64,000 nt of DNA from an uncultured bacterium (GTDB lineage Bacteria; Actinomycetota; Coriobacteriia; Coriobacteriales; Coriobacteriaceae). Below the pieces are notes generated by a model. That model saw nothing but the letters and a program-made list of their open reading frames with translations, had not been told where the DNA came from and did not search any database. The DNA lies in contig CAJMPZ010000003.1 in NCBI GenBank assembly GCA_905215445.1, forward strand, positions 1 through 64,000. The letters run 5' to 3'. Position numbers and translations under genes: made by a program. This document shows, in pieces, positions 34,233 to 42,269 of the stretch (positions are counted from its first letter, which is position 1; every line of letters starts with the position of its first letter).

Positions 34233-35087
34233 CTAGAGCGAATAGTGGTTGGGGTTCAGAAGCTGGATCTTGCTGACGACGAACGCGCGCATGTCGGGGG
34301 CGGCGTCCATCAGGAGGCCTATGCCGTTGCCGTCGTTCTTACCGGAGTTGATGTCCTTCTCGAAGGCGCGGTACATGGAACGGAAGTACTCCGTGGCGAT
34401 GTTGAACTTACTCATGCCGAGGTTCACGGCCTCCTGGAGCTGCTCGTCGGGGATGTCGGAGCATCCGTGCATGACGAGGGGGACGCTGACGGCCTCCCTG
34501 CAGGCCTTGATGCGCTCCATGTCGAGGTTCGGGACCTTGACATAGGGGCCGTGGGCATTGCCGACGGCGATGGCGAGCGAGCCGCAACCGGTGCCCTCGA
34601 CAAACTCCTCGGCGAGGTTCGGGTCGGTGTAGTGGTCGCTGTTCACGAAGTCGTTGGCGTCAGAGCCGTTGCCGACATGGCCGAGCTCGGCCTCGATGTC
34701 GACGTCGAAGATCTTGGCGACCTGGACGACGTCCTTCGTGAGCTGGAAGTTCTCCTCATAGGAAAGTGAGGAGCCGTCGACCATGACGGATGGGAAGCCG
34801 GCCTTGACGCCCTTGACGGCGATCTCGTAACCAGCGGAGTGATCCTGGTGGACGGCGACGGGCACGCTCGCGCGCTCGGCGTAATAGCGGGCGGCGAAGG
34901 CGATGATGTCGAGGGCGCAGTGGTCCTCGAAGCCAGGCCAGTACTGGATGATGATGGGCATGTGCTCATCCTCGGCGGCCTGGATCGCATAACGGATGGT
35001 CTCCGTATTGATGACGTTAATCGCGGGCACGCCATAGTGGTGCTCGGTCGCATGTTGAAGAAGCTCGTTGACCTTGATGAGTGACAT
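34233..35087 (-). CDS. Class II fructose/tagatose-bisphosphate aldolase family
   Basis: Zinc-dependent aldolase of 284 residues. Motifs are the N-terminal YGVPAINVINTETIRYAIQ, the catalytic Asp and first zinc His in VAVHQDHSAGY (normally LHLDHG), the SVMVDGSSL and EAELGHVGN loops, and two more zinc His in VGNAHGPY and VMHGCSD. It probably cleaves the bisphosphorylated ketose produced after PTS uptake, as GatY/KbaY do. No matching 1-phosphokinase gene is seen nearby, so some substrates may be cleaved as monophosphates (inference). Confidence 0.88.
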   Translation of the reverse strand: MSLIKVNELLQHATEHHYGVPAINVINTETIRYAIQAAEDEHMPIIIQYWPGFEDHCALDIIAFAARYYAERASVPVAVHQDHSAGYEIAVKGVKAGFPSVMVDGSSLSYEENFQLTKDVVQVAKIFDVDIEAELGHVGNGSDANDFVNSDHYTDPNLAEEFVEGTGCGSLAIAVGNAHGPYVKVPNLDMERIKACREAVSVPLVMHGCSDIPDEQLQEAVNLGMSKFNIATEYFRSMYRAFEKDINSGKNDGNGIGLLMDAAPDMRAFVVSKIQLLNPNHYSL

Positions 35088-35201
35088 CTTTGTCTTCCTT
35101 TCACCTGAATAATCATTGGATCGGACAGTTCTCAGCTCGTCAGCTGGTTGAACACGAAGCGAAGCGCGAGGCAGGCAGGCGCTTGCGAGGCGCGGTGGAG
35201 C

Positions 35202-36404
35202 CTATGCGGCCGCCTGGCCCTCAGGCTGCGGCGCCGCGCTTCGACGCCATAGCACGTACGCCACAAGAGCAGCGACTGCAGCAATCGTTGAAGCGAGGGC
35301 GAAGGCCAGGAAACCCGCGTGCGTGCCGAGCGCATCGCACGCCCAACCGCCAAACAGGTTCGCAACCACGACGGACAGACCGCTCTGGACCATCGCGAAG
35401 GCGCTCTGACCTCGAGCGCGACAATCCTCGTAAGTGTGGTTGGCAATGTAGGTAACGCAGGAGTAGTAGACGGTCATGTAACTCACGCTCTGCAGCAGCT
35501 GGCCGCAGACCATGACCGGGACGATGCCGGTGCCCACAAGCACGAGCCTGAGCGCCGCCATGAAGCAGGAAAAGATCAGGAGGTTCATCTCGCCGAAGCG
35601 CCTGACCAGCTTGGAGGAAACGAGCAGGATGGGGATCTCGCTCGCAGCGGAGACCGCACTCAGGACGCCCACGAGGTTCTGACCCTCGCCAAGCTCGACC
35701 GCGTAGCGGCCCAAGAACGCCCCGATGAAGCCAATCGCGGCCGAACTGATGAAGGCGAAGACCAAGACGAAGGCGATCTCATTGCTGGTGAACAGCGAGA
35801 GGAGGCCCTTTCCGTGGGAGACCTTGGGATCGTCCGCGGCATTGGCGCGAATTCCCGCCTCGGGGAGGCGCCACATGTGAGCCGCGAAGACCACCAGCGC
35901 GGCGGAGACCACCGTGAACTGGATTTGAGGAGCCATGTCGAGCAGCCGACCGACGATCAGGACGACGATGGCATAGCCGATAGTGCCACCCATGCGAATG
36001 CGAGAAAAGTCCAGGCCAGAGCGATCCGCGAGCTCGATGACGAGGGAGTCGCTCAGGGGCAGGAGCCCCGAGAAAAACGCCGAGAATGCAAAGGTTACGA
36101 GAAGGACCGGGACGAACGTCGACGCCAGGTAATACAGCGGAGCGAGTACCGCCGCCGCAAGGCAGAGGGCCACGATGACCGCGCGGCGGCGCCCGAGCTT
36201 GTCGGCGATCGTCGACCAGAGCGGCTGGATGGCGAGCGCACACACCGGGGTCGCCGCGAGGAGAATGCCGGTCTGGGCCGCGCTGAGGCCGAGGCTCGTG
36301 TAGTGAGCGGAGAGAAACGGCGAGTACACGCCCGCGCAGACCCAGTAGAGTACGTTCGCGAAGAACAGCGAAGTCATGCTTGCGTTTGTCTTGGCGTTGT
36401 GCAT
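35202..36404 (-). CDS. MFS transporter (MFS_1-like)
   Basis: Carrier of 400 residues with 12 predicted helices. Recognisable are SLGLSAAQTGILLAATPVCA in the first loop region, PLWSTIADKLGRRRAVIV between helices 2 and 3, and a central cytoplasmic loop around RANAADDPKVSHGKG. The architecture is like the nucleoside:H+ or LacY-like MFS_1 group. GAAGGGAGAAG precedes ATG 36404. It is the first gene of the minus-strand operon, opposite the RpiR regulator. It may import a form of the sugar not taken by the PTS, or export a product (inference). Confidence 0.85.
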   Translation of the reverse strand: MHNAKTNASMTSLFFANVLYWVCAGVYSPFLSAHYTSLGLSAAQTGILLAATPVCALAIQPLWSTIADKLGRRRAVIVALCLAAAVLAPLYYLASTFVPVLLVTFAFSAFFSGLLPLSDSLVIELADRSGLDFSRIRMGGTIGYAIVVLIVGRLLDMAPQIQFTVVSAALVVFAAHMWRLPEAGIRANAADDPKVSHGKGLLSLFTSNEIAFVLVFAFISSAAIGFIGAFLGRYAVELGEGQNLVGVLSAVSAASEIPILLVSSKLVRRFGEMNLLIFSCFMAALRLVLVGTGIVPVMVCGQLLQSVSYMTVYYSCVTYIANHTYEDCRARGQSAFAMVQSGLSVVVANLFGGWACDALGTHAGFLAFALASTIAAVAALVAYVLWRRSAAPQPEGQAAA

Positions 36405-36489
36405 CGTGCTTCTCCCTTCTTGCTCGCCGGGTGCCTGTCTGGGCTTCGAAGTGATTCACCATCTAGCGTGAAACGGAGTTGCGAGGCGT

Positions 36490-36633
36490 TGAAACAATGT
36501 TCTGTTGTTTCATCGTTTTCGTGCCGTTGTTTCACGGCTCATAAGATAGCAGCTCAAGCTGAGATTGCGCCGAGGAAGTACCGATTTACCGTGAACGGTA
36601 GGAAATCAGCGGTGAAACGCTATTTCACCGCTG
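36490..36633. promoter_or_regulatory. Two TGAAA/TTTCA palindromes between the operon and rpiR-like gene
   Basis: TGAAACAA-N7-TTGTTTCA (36490-36512) and CAGCGGTGAAA-N5-TTTCACCGCTG (36607-36633) are perfect dyads. Both contain TGAAA-N(11 or 5)-TTTCA, and a third looser TGAAAC...TTTTTCAC follows at 36635-36659. They lie in the 300-base divergent region and are the likely RpiR operators. The remainder of 36405-36704 shows no gene. Confidence 0.7.
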
Positions 36634-36704
36634 ATGAAACATTTTGCTTATTTTTCACCTCTCTTGACCTAAGATACAAAGCAAGCTAGGACCAAGGAGT
36701 AACC

Positions 36705-37568
36705 ATGGATAAGACAGGGGATGTGCTCAGCCACATCTGCGCGGTCATGAGCAGCCTATCCCCCTCGGAGAAGGCAATCGCAACGTATGTGCTCGACCAC
36801 CCGTCGGATGTCGCAACGATGACCGTCCGCGAACTCGCCGCAGAAACCGGTACGTCACCGGCGTCTGTTTCGAGATTCGCAAGGACGCTTGACTACCGAA
36901 CCTATTCGGACATGCGTCTGGCGCTCGGCATATCCATCAGCAGGGCATCCGGCGAAGAAAAGGCCACGGACGGCAGGATTACTCTGGACGACGTCGAGGG
37001 CTCCATCAAGTACGTCCTGTCTCACAAGGTCAAGGAGCTCTCCCAAACCGCCTCGCTCATTGACTCCGATGACTTTTCGGCAGTCGTCAATCTGCTCCAC
37101 AACGCCAACCTCGTCCTGATCGCGGGCGTCGGCAACTCGATTAACATGGGCGTAAACGCGGCGTTCAAGCTCTCGCAGGTTGGAGTCAGAGCGTTTTGCC
37201 CCAGTACCACCGAAGCCATGGTCTCCGTCGCAACCAGCCTCAAGGAGAATGACGTTCTGCTCGTCATTTCGACGTCCGGATACTCGAAGCGCCTCGTCAA
37301 CATATTCGACTCTGCCGAGGATTCGAACACCCCCATCATCATGATCACAGACAACCCGGATACGCCGCTCGCGAAGCGTGCCACGCATATCATCCGAGCC
37401 ATCTCGCGAGATCAGGCCATCACCGGAACCGAGATCGCCTTCTCGCACAGCTCGATCAACTTCGTCATCGAGCTGCTGTTCCTCTTCCTGACCTCTTGCT
37501 GGGATGACCCGGTAGAGTTTAACAGGATCATCTCGAAGAATCTCATGGGAGACAAGCAATACAGCTAG
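36705..37568 (+). CDS. MurR/RpiR family transcriptional regulator
   Basis: Sugar-phosphate-responsive regulator of 287 residues. The N-terminal helix-turn-helix reads MTVRELAAETGTSPASVSRF; the C-terminal SIS domain has VLIAGVGNSINMG and VLLVISTSGYSKRLVNIF, with the Ser-rich sugar-phosphate loop. AAGGAG precedes ATG 36705. It is divergent from the MFS/aldolase/PTS operon and most likely controls it at the TGAAA/TTTCA palindromes, responding to a phosphorylated sugar from the PTS (inference). Confidence 0.92.
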   Translation: MDKTGDVLSHICAVMSSLSPSEKAIATYVLDHPSDVATMTVRELAAETGTSPASVSRFARTLDYRTYSDMRLALGISISRASGEEKATDGRITLDDVEGSIKYVLSHKVKELSQTASLIDSDDFSAVVNLLHNANLVLIAGVGNSINMGVNAAFKLSQVGVRAFCPSTTEAMVSVATSLKENDVLLVISTSGYSKRLVNIFDSAEDSNTPIIMITDNPDTPLAKRATHIIRAISRDQAITGTEIAFSHSSINFVIELLFLFLTSCWDDPVEFNRIISKNLMGDKQYS

Positions 37569-37617
37569 GACGACGCACGCCGGCGCACCGATGCCCAGAC
37601 CGAAACGGGAGGACCCC

Positions 37618-38445
37618 TTGATAAAGCTCATCCTCGCAGACATGGATGGGACCCTGTTGCCGTTTGGCTCAAGGGTCGTATCGGAGCGCACGCACAGCGC
37701 GATTCTTTCGGCGCTCGATGCGGGCATCGCGTTCGGCCCCGCAAGCGGGCGCGACTACGCCGACCTGGCCGATGCCTTTGACGGCGACGCGCGCTGTTTC
37801 TCGACCGGCATCATGGCCAACGGAAAGAAGGTCTTCTCCAGCGGCGAACTCGTGTTCAAAAAGACGCTCTCGACGGAGGCCCTCGTCAAGCTCGATAGCG
37901 CTGTACGCCCCTACGCGGGGACGTCACTCTGGCTAGTCGCCGATGTCGATGAGACAGGCAAGCGCTGCGAGCAGTTCCTCTGCGCCGTCGAGCCTGGCGA
38001 CGAATTCGCCCTGGAAGTCGTTAAGGACTCCGGAAGAGACATGGCGCTCGGAGACGTGCCCACGAACCGTGACGTCATAACCGCCGGCATCTTCGTCAAC
38101 GTCAGCTCCGCCCCGACGGAAGTCGTTCGGAGTCGATGCAAGGAAGCCTGCCCAGAACTTGATTTCCCCTCGCCCGTCCCATTCTTCCTCGATGTTGTTC
38201 CGGCTGGCTGGAGCAAGGTAAACGGACTCGACGCGCTTCTCGGCAGCCTTGGGGTCACGCTGGACGAGGTCGCTTTTATCGGAGACTCGGAAAACGACGT
38301 GACGCTCCTCGATAAGGTGCCGAACTCCTACGCAGTCGCGGGCGCGATGCCAGAGGCGAAGGCCGCGGCCCATCACCTGATCGGGAACGCAGCCGAGGAC
38401 TCCGTCGCGAAGCTCATCGAACAGATTGTCCAGCAACGAGGCTAG
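37618..38445 (+). CDS. Cof-type HAD hydrolase
   Basis: Phosphatase of about 275 residues. The nucleophile Asp is in LILADMDGTLL at the N terminus, motif II in ASGRDYADL, and motif IV in FIGDSENDVTLLD. TTG 37618 is chosen because GGGAGG lies five bases upstream; an in-frame ATG at 37591 has no ribosome site. It follows the RpiR gene by about 50 bases on the same strand and probably removes phosphate from a sugar intermediate that accumulates during catabolism. Confidence 0.87.
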   Translation: MIKLILADMDGTLLPFGSRVVSERTHSAILSALDAGIAFGPASGRDYADLADAFDGDARCFSTGIMANGKKVFSSGELVFKKTLSTEALVKLDSAVRPYAGTSLWLVADVDETGKRCEQFLCAVEPGDEFALEVVKDSGRDMALGDVPTNRDVITAGIFVNVSSAPTEVVRSRCKEACPELDFPSPVPFFLDVVPAGWSKVNGLDALLGSLGVTLDEVAFIGDSENDVTLLDKVPNSYAVAGAMPEAKAAAHHLIGNAAEDSVAKLIEQIVQQRG

Positions 38446-38497
38446 GGTTCCGCCAGCGTGGCATGCGCCGCGTGCCTCGTCATCCGTTCGTGGCGCG

Positions 38498-38647
38498 CTA
38501 CCTCGTGACGATCCAGAGCGTGGCCATCGTCGCGACGCCGATGCCTACGATGAGCGCGGCCCACAGGACGCGGACCACGGGGTTCATGTCGCCCGCCACC
38601 ACCATGTCGTTCGCGTGCCAGAACCAGCTCTCGTTTCCCTTGCGCAT
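38498..38647 (-). CDS. Small single-pass membrane protein
   Basis: A 49-residue frame not large enough for usual gene finding. GGGAGG lies eight bases before ATG 38647. The N-terminal half is polar and aromatic (MRKGNESWFWHANDMVVAG); residues 24-46 form one hydrophobic helix (VRVLWAALIVGIGVATMATL) that ends just before Arg and the stop. It is convergent with the HAD gene. The clean ribosome site and helix support a real gene; the function is unknown. The rest of 38648-38898 holds no recognised feature. Confidence 0.6.
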   Translation of the reverse strand: MRKGNESWFWHANDMVVAGDMNPVVRVLWAALIVGIGVATMATLWIVTR

Positions 38648-38898
38648 GATGCCCTCCCTTAGCCTCGATTACGCCATCTATGGCCGAGCAATCGCAGGTC
38701 ACGTGCCATGGATTTGCCCTACGCCCAGCTTTCAGTTCTGTAAGGCGGCGGGAGCCTGTGCGAGGCCCCGAGTCCTGAGGCTGTTGCAATGAAAATGGGA
38801 ATCAAGGGGCACGCATCAATCATATGGGTTCCTTTCGAGGGCGATGGCAAACGAAGCATCCATCATATAATGGAGCGACGCAACCAGAGAGGTCACCC

Positions 38899-41457
38899 AT
38901 GGAATTTTACGCAAGCTGCCCCGAGGGCTTTGAGTCCGCACTCGCCGACGAGCTTAAACGGCTCGGGCTTTCGCATGTACGCCGCCTGAAGGGCCGCGCT
39001 ACGTTTGAGGGCGAGATCGAAGAAGGCTACCGCGCCTGTCTGTGGTCGCGCCTGGCCAGCCGCGTGTTTGTGGTGCTTGGGCGCTTTGAGGCGCAGGATG
39101 CCGATGCGTTGTACGACGGCGTTTACGACATTGCCTGGGAAAACATCGTCCGCCCCGGCGCCACCATTGCCATCACTGCCCGTGGTGTGACCGAGCAGCT
39201 GCGCAACACGCGCTTCTCGGCCCTGCGCGCCAAGGACGCATTGTGCGACCGCCTGGCCGAGACCACGGGCCGTCGCGCCGATGTCGATGCTGCCGACCCC
39301 GATGTCCACCTGCTGCTTTCGCTGCGCCAACGTCGCGCGAGCATCAGCCTAGACCTTTCAGGCGACCCGCTGTTCAAGCGTCTGCCGCCCGCGGCGACCC
39401 GCGCTGGCGAGGGCACGCACGTGCTACGCCCCGACTACGCCGCCCTGGTGTTGGCGCAGGTCGGCTGGACCGCGCTGTGCGAGCGCGAGCTGACGGCCGA
39501 CGACTACGAGAACGAGGCTCTACCCACGTTGATCGACGCCTCGTGCGCCGGCGGCGGCCTGCTGCTGGAAGCCGTGAATATTCTGAACGACCGCGCCCCG
39601 GGCGCCGCCCGCGAGCGCTGGGGCTTTGAGGGCTGGCAGCTGCATGATGCCGACCTGTGGGAGCGGCTGCGTGCCGAGGCACGCGAGCGCGAGACGGCAG
39701 CGCGCGAGCGCCAGGCGCGCATCGTTGCCGTAGATGCTGACCCCGCCGCACGCAAGACCGCTGAGCGCATGGTTACGTGTGCCGGCTACAAGCGCTTTGT
39801 CGATTTTTGCGCCGCCAAATCTGCCACCGTACTGGACCACGCGGGCGCCGTCGCCGGTGCCGCCCTCGTCGCGGATACGACCGAGACACCGCTGTCGCTT
39901 ATGCATGACGCCATGACGCTGGTCGGCGAGCTGCGTCGCGCGCCCGAGCTTACCGCCGCGCCGGTCGCCGCCCTCACCCGCGACGGCCTTATGGCCCGCG
40001 CGCTCCATGCCGAGCCCGTGCGCTCCATTGCCGTCATGCCCAACAACGAAGAGGCGACTATCGAGGTTTGGCCCTCGCTCGACCACGCCGCCGCAGCGTT
40101 TGAGGCTGCGACCAACGCAGATGCCGAGGAGCAGACCGCAAATGCCCAAGACGAAGCCGCCGACGCCCCCATGCCCGAGCCCGCCGCCACGCTCGACCTA
40201 GGCGACGGCAAGCCGCTGCCCGTGCTCATCCCCGAGTCGGAGCAGTTCGCCAACCGCCTGCGCAAGAACGCCCGCCTGCGTCGTAAGTGGGCCAAGCGCG
40301 AGGGCGTGAGCTGCTACCGCGTCTACGATGCCGACCTACCCGACTACTCCGCCGCCATCGACCTGTACGAGGGATGCCCGCAGACGCCGGGCCGCTGGCT
40401 CGTCATCGCCGAATACGCCGCGCCCAAGACCATCGACCCCGCGCTGGCCCAGGCCCGCATGCTCGATATCTTGGCCATCGCGCCGCGCATCCTGGATGTT
40501 CCGGCCGAGCACGTGCACGCCAAGGCACGCATGCGTTCGCGCGGCGGCTCGCAGTACGGCAAGCAGGGCGCCGGCAAGGGCGGCTCGGGCGAGCGCGCCA
40601 ACATCGCGCGCCGTCGCCTGCCGCTCATCGAGGAAGGCGGTCTTACCTTTGCCGTCAACTTTGACGACTACCTGGACGTGGGCATCTTCTTGGACCACCG
40701 CGTCACGCGCGATCTGGTGCGCGAGCACGCCAAGCAGGCACGCCGCTTCCTCAACCTGTTCGCCTACACCGGCACCGCTACCTGCTATGCGGCCGACGGC
40801 GGCGTCGAGGAAACCGTGACGGTCGACCTCTCCAACACCTACCTGGACTGGGCCGAGCGCAACATGCGCCAGAACGGCTTTGTGGGATCGCAACACCACT
40901 TTGTGCGCGACGACGTGCTCGCCTGGATTCGCGACCAGCGCCAGACGCGCAACCGCTGGGACCTGATCTTTGTCGATCCGCCCACGTTTTCGAACTCGTC
41001 CAAGATGGGCCGCCGCACCTGGGATGTTCAGCGCGACCATGTTGAGCTTTTGGCCGGCGTATCGCGCCTGCTCGCACAGGGCGGCCATGCCATCTTTAGC
41101 TGCAACCTGCGAGGCTTCCGCCCCGAGACACGCAAGCTCGCACGCGCGGGCGTGGTGCTACAGGACATAACGGCGCAGACCATCCCCGAGGACTTCGCAC
41201 GCAACCAGAAGGTGCACCATTGCTATATCGTGCGCCGCCTGCCCATCGAGGACGCCATGGCCGAGGTCGGCTTTAGCGCCGAGGAAATTGCCGAGCGAAC
41301 CGAGGAGCTGCGCAACCCCGAGGCCCGCAAGCCCCGTGCGGCAGTACCCGCGCACGCGCAGGCCGGCAACGGCAAGTCCAACTTTGCCGGCAAACCCTCC
41401 CCCGCCGGCAAGCCCAAAAAGAAGAAGTTCTACGCCAGCAAGCCTAAGGGCAGATAA
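38899..41457 (+). CDS. RlmKL-like 23S rRNA methyltransferase with degenerate RlmL half
   Basis: Protein of 852 residues with a THUMP-bearing N-terminal methyltransferase half like RlmL (m2G2445) and a C-terminal half like RlmK (m7G2069). The C-terminal SAM motif LFAYTGTATCYAADGG (near residue 620) and VDPPTFSNSSK (near 692) are intact. In the N-terminal half the usual DPxCGSGT is DASCAGGGL (near 211) and the catalytic NPPYGER is replaced by ADTTETPLS (near 327), so it is probably inactive. A C-terminal Lys-rich tail is added. AGAGAGG precedes ATG 38899. Confidence 0.87.
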   Translation: MEFYASCPEGFESALADELKRLGLSHVRRLKGRATFEGEIEEGYRACLWSRLASRVFVVLGRFEAQDADALYDGVYDIAWENIVRPGATIAITARGVTEQLRNTRFSALRAKDALCDRLAETTGRRADVDAADPDVHLLLSLRQRRASISLDLSGDPLFKRLPPAATRAGEGTHVLRPDYAALVLAQVGWTALCERELTADDYENEALPTLIDASCAGGGLLLEAVNILNDRAPGAARERWGFEGWQLHDADLWERLRAEARERETAARERQARIVAVDADPAARKTAERMVTCAGYKRFVDFCAAKSATVLDHAGAVAGAALVADTTETPLSLMHDAMTLVGELRRAPELTAAPVAALTRDGLMARALHAEPVRSIAVMPNNEEATIEVWPSLDHAAAAFEAATNADAEEQTANAQDEAADAPMPEPAATLDLGDGKPLPVLIPESEQFANRLRKNARLRRKWAKREGVSCYRVYDADLPDYSAAIDLYEGCPQTPGRWLVIAEYAAPKTIDPALAQARMLDILAIAPRILDVPAEHVHAKARMRSRGGSQYGKQGAGKGGSGERANIARRRLPLIEEGGLTFAVNFDDYLDVGIFLDHRVTRDLVREHAKQARRFLNLFAYTGTATCYAADGGVEETVTVDLSNTYLDWAERNMRQNGFVGSQHHFVRDDVLAWIRDQRQTRNRWDLIFVDPPTFSNSSKMGRRTWDVQRDHVELLAGVSRLLAQGGHAIFSCNLRGFRPETRKLARAGVVLQDITAQTIPEDFARNQKVHHCYIVRRLPIEDAMAEVGFSAEEIAERTEELRNPEARKPRAAVPAHAQAGNGKSNFAGKPSPAGKPKKKKFYASKPKGR

Positions 41458-41459
41458 CA

Positions 41460-41527
41460 AAGTTGCGGTGGAATACGGACTGTTTTGCCTGGAATTAGGC
41501 AAATTTAGACCGTATTTCACCGCAACT
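41460..41527. terminator. Bidirectional stem-loop between rlmKL-like and kdpE-like genes
   Basis: AAGTTGCGGTGGAATACGG pairs with CCGTATTTCACCGCAACT with one mismatch, and GTTTTGCCTGG/AGGCAAATTT extends it toward AATT. It starts two bases after the methyltransferase stop and ends 24 bases before the regulator stop on the other strand. Confidence 0.75.
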
Positions 41528-41551
41528 CATATTGGGATGGCGGGTGCCGTC

Positions 41552-42265
41552 CTACCCTTGGATGACCAGGCGGTAGCCGATACCCACGTGCGTCTGGATA
41601 TAGCGCGGGTGCGCGGGGTCGGACTCGATCTTTTTGCGCAGTGTGCCCATAAAGACACGCAGGCTCGCCAGGTCGCTCTTGGTCGCCGTACCCCAAATCT
41701 CGTGCAGGATAAATTGGTGCGTCAGCACCTTGTCGGCGTTGTGCGCCAGCAGGCACAAGAGCTTGTACTCGATCGGCGTCAGATGCAGTTCCTCGCCATC
41801 CATCGTGGCGATGCCGGCATCAAAATCGATATGCAGCTCGCCGGTATCGAACGAGCCCTCGGAGGCAACGCCGCCCGTTTGCGCATACGAAAGGCGCCTG
41901 AGCGTCGTGCGGATGCGCGCGAGCAGCTCCTCGACCGAAAACGGCTTAGTCAGGTAGTCATCGGCACCGGCATCGAGCGCTCGGATCTTGTCCGCGTCCT
42001 CGCTGCGCGCCGAAACCACGATGATCGGCATGCCCGACCACGTGCGCACCGACTCCACCACCTTGACGCCGTCCATATCGGGCAGGCCCAGATCGAGCAG
42101 CACAACGCTCGGCGCCTGCGACGAAGCGGCGGCGATGGCGGCGTGGGCGGTCTCCACAGCCATATGGCGCAAACCGTGCGCCTCGAGCGCGGCGACGATA
42201 AGGTTGCGGACGGCGGGATCGTCCTCAACGACCAAGATGAGCGGTTTCACGGCAGAGTTCGGCAC
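41552..42265 (-). CDS. OmpR-type response regulator (KdpE-like)
   Basis: Two-component regulator of 237 residues. The receiver has acidic residues in ILVVEDDPAV, the phosphorylated Asp in VVLLDLGLPDMDG and the Lys in DYLTKPFSVEELLARI; a winged-helix domain with TPIEYKLLCLLAHNADKVLT and HVGIGYRL ends the protein. The start is GTG 42265 with AAGGAG seven bases upstream; the frame continues to 42310 into the kinase gene. Its kinase partner ends four bases upstream. It is the KdpE type by sequence pattern and by gene context with a potassium transporter. Confidence 0.88.
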   Translation of the reverse strand: MPNSAVKPLILVVEDDPAVRNLIVAALEAHGLRHMAVETAHAAIAAASSQAPSVVLLDLGLPDMDGVKVVESVRTWSGMPIIVVSARSEDADKIRALDAGADDYLTKPFSVEELLARIRTTLRRLSYAQTGGVASEGSFDTGELHIDFDAGIATMDGEELHLTPIEYKLLCLLAHNADKVLTHQFILHEIWGTATKSDLASLRVFMGTLRKKIESDPAHPRYIQTHVGIGYRLVIQG

Positions 42266-42269
42266 AGCG

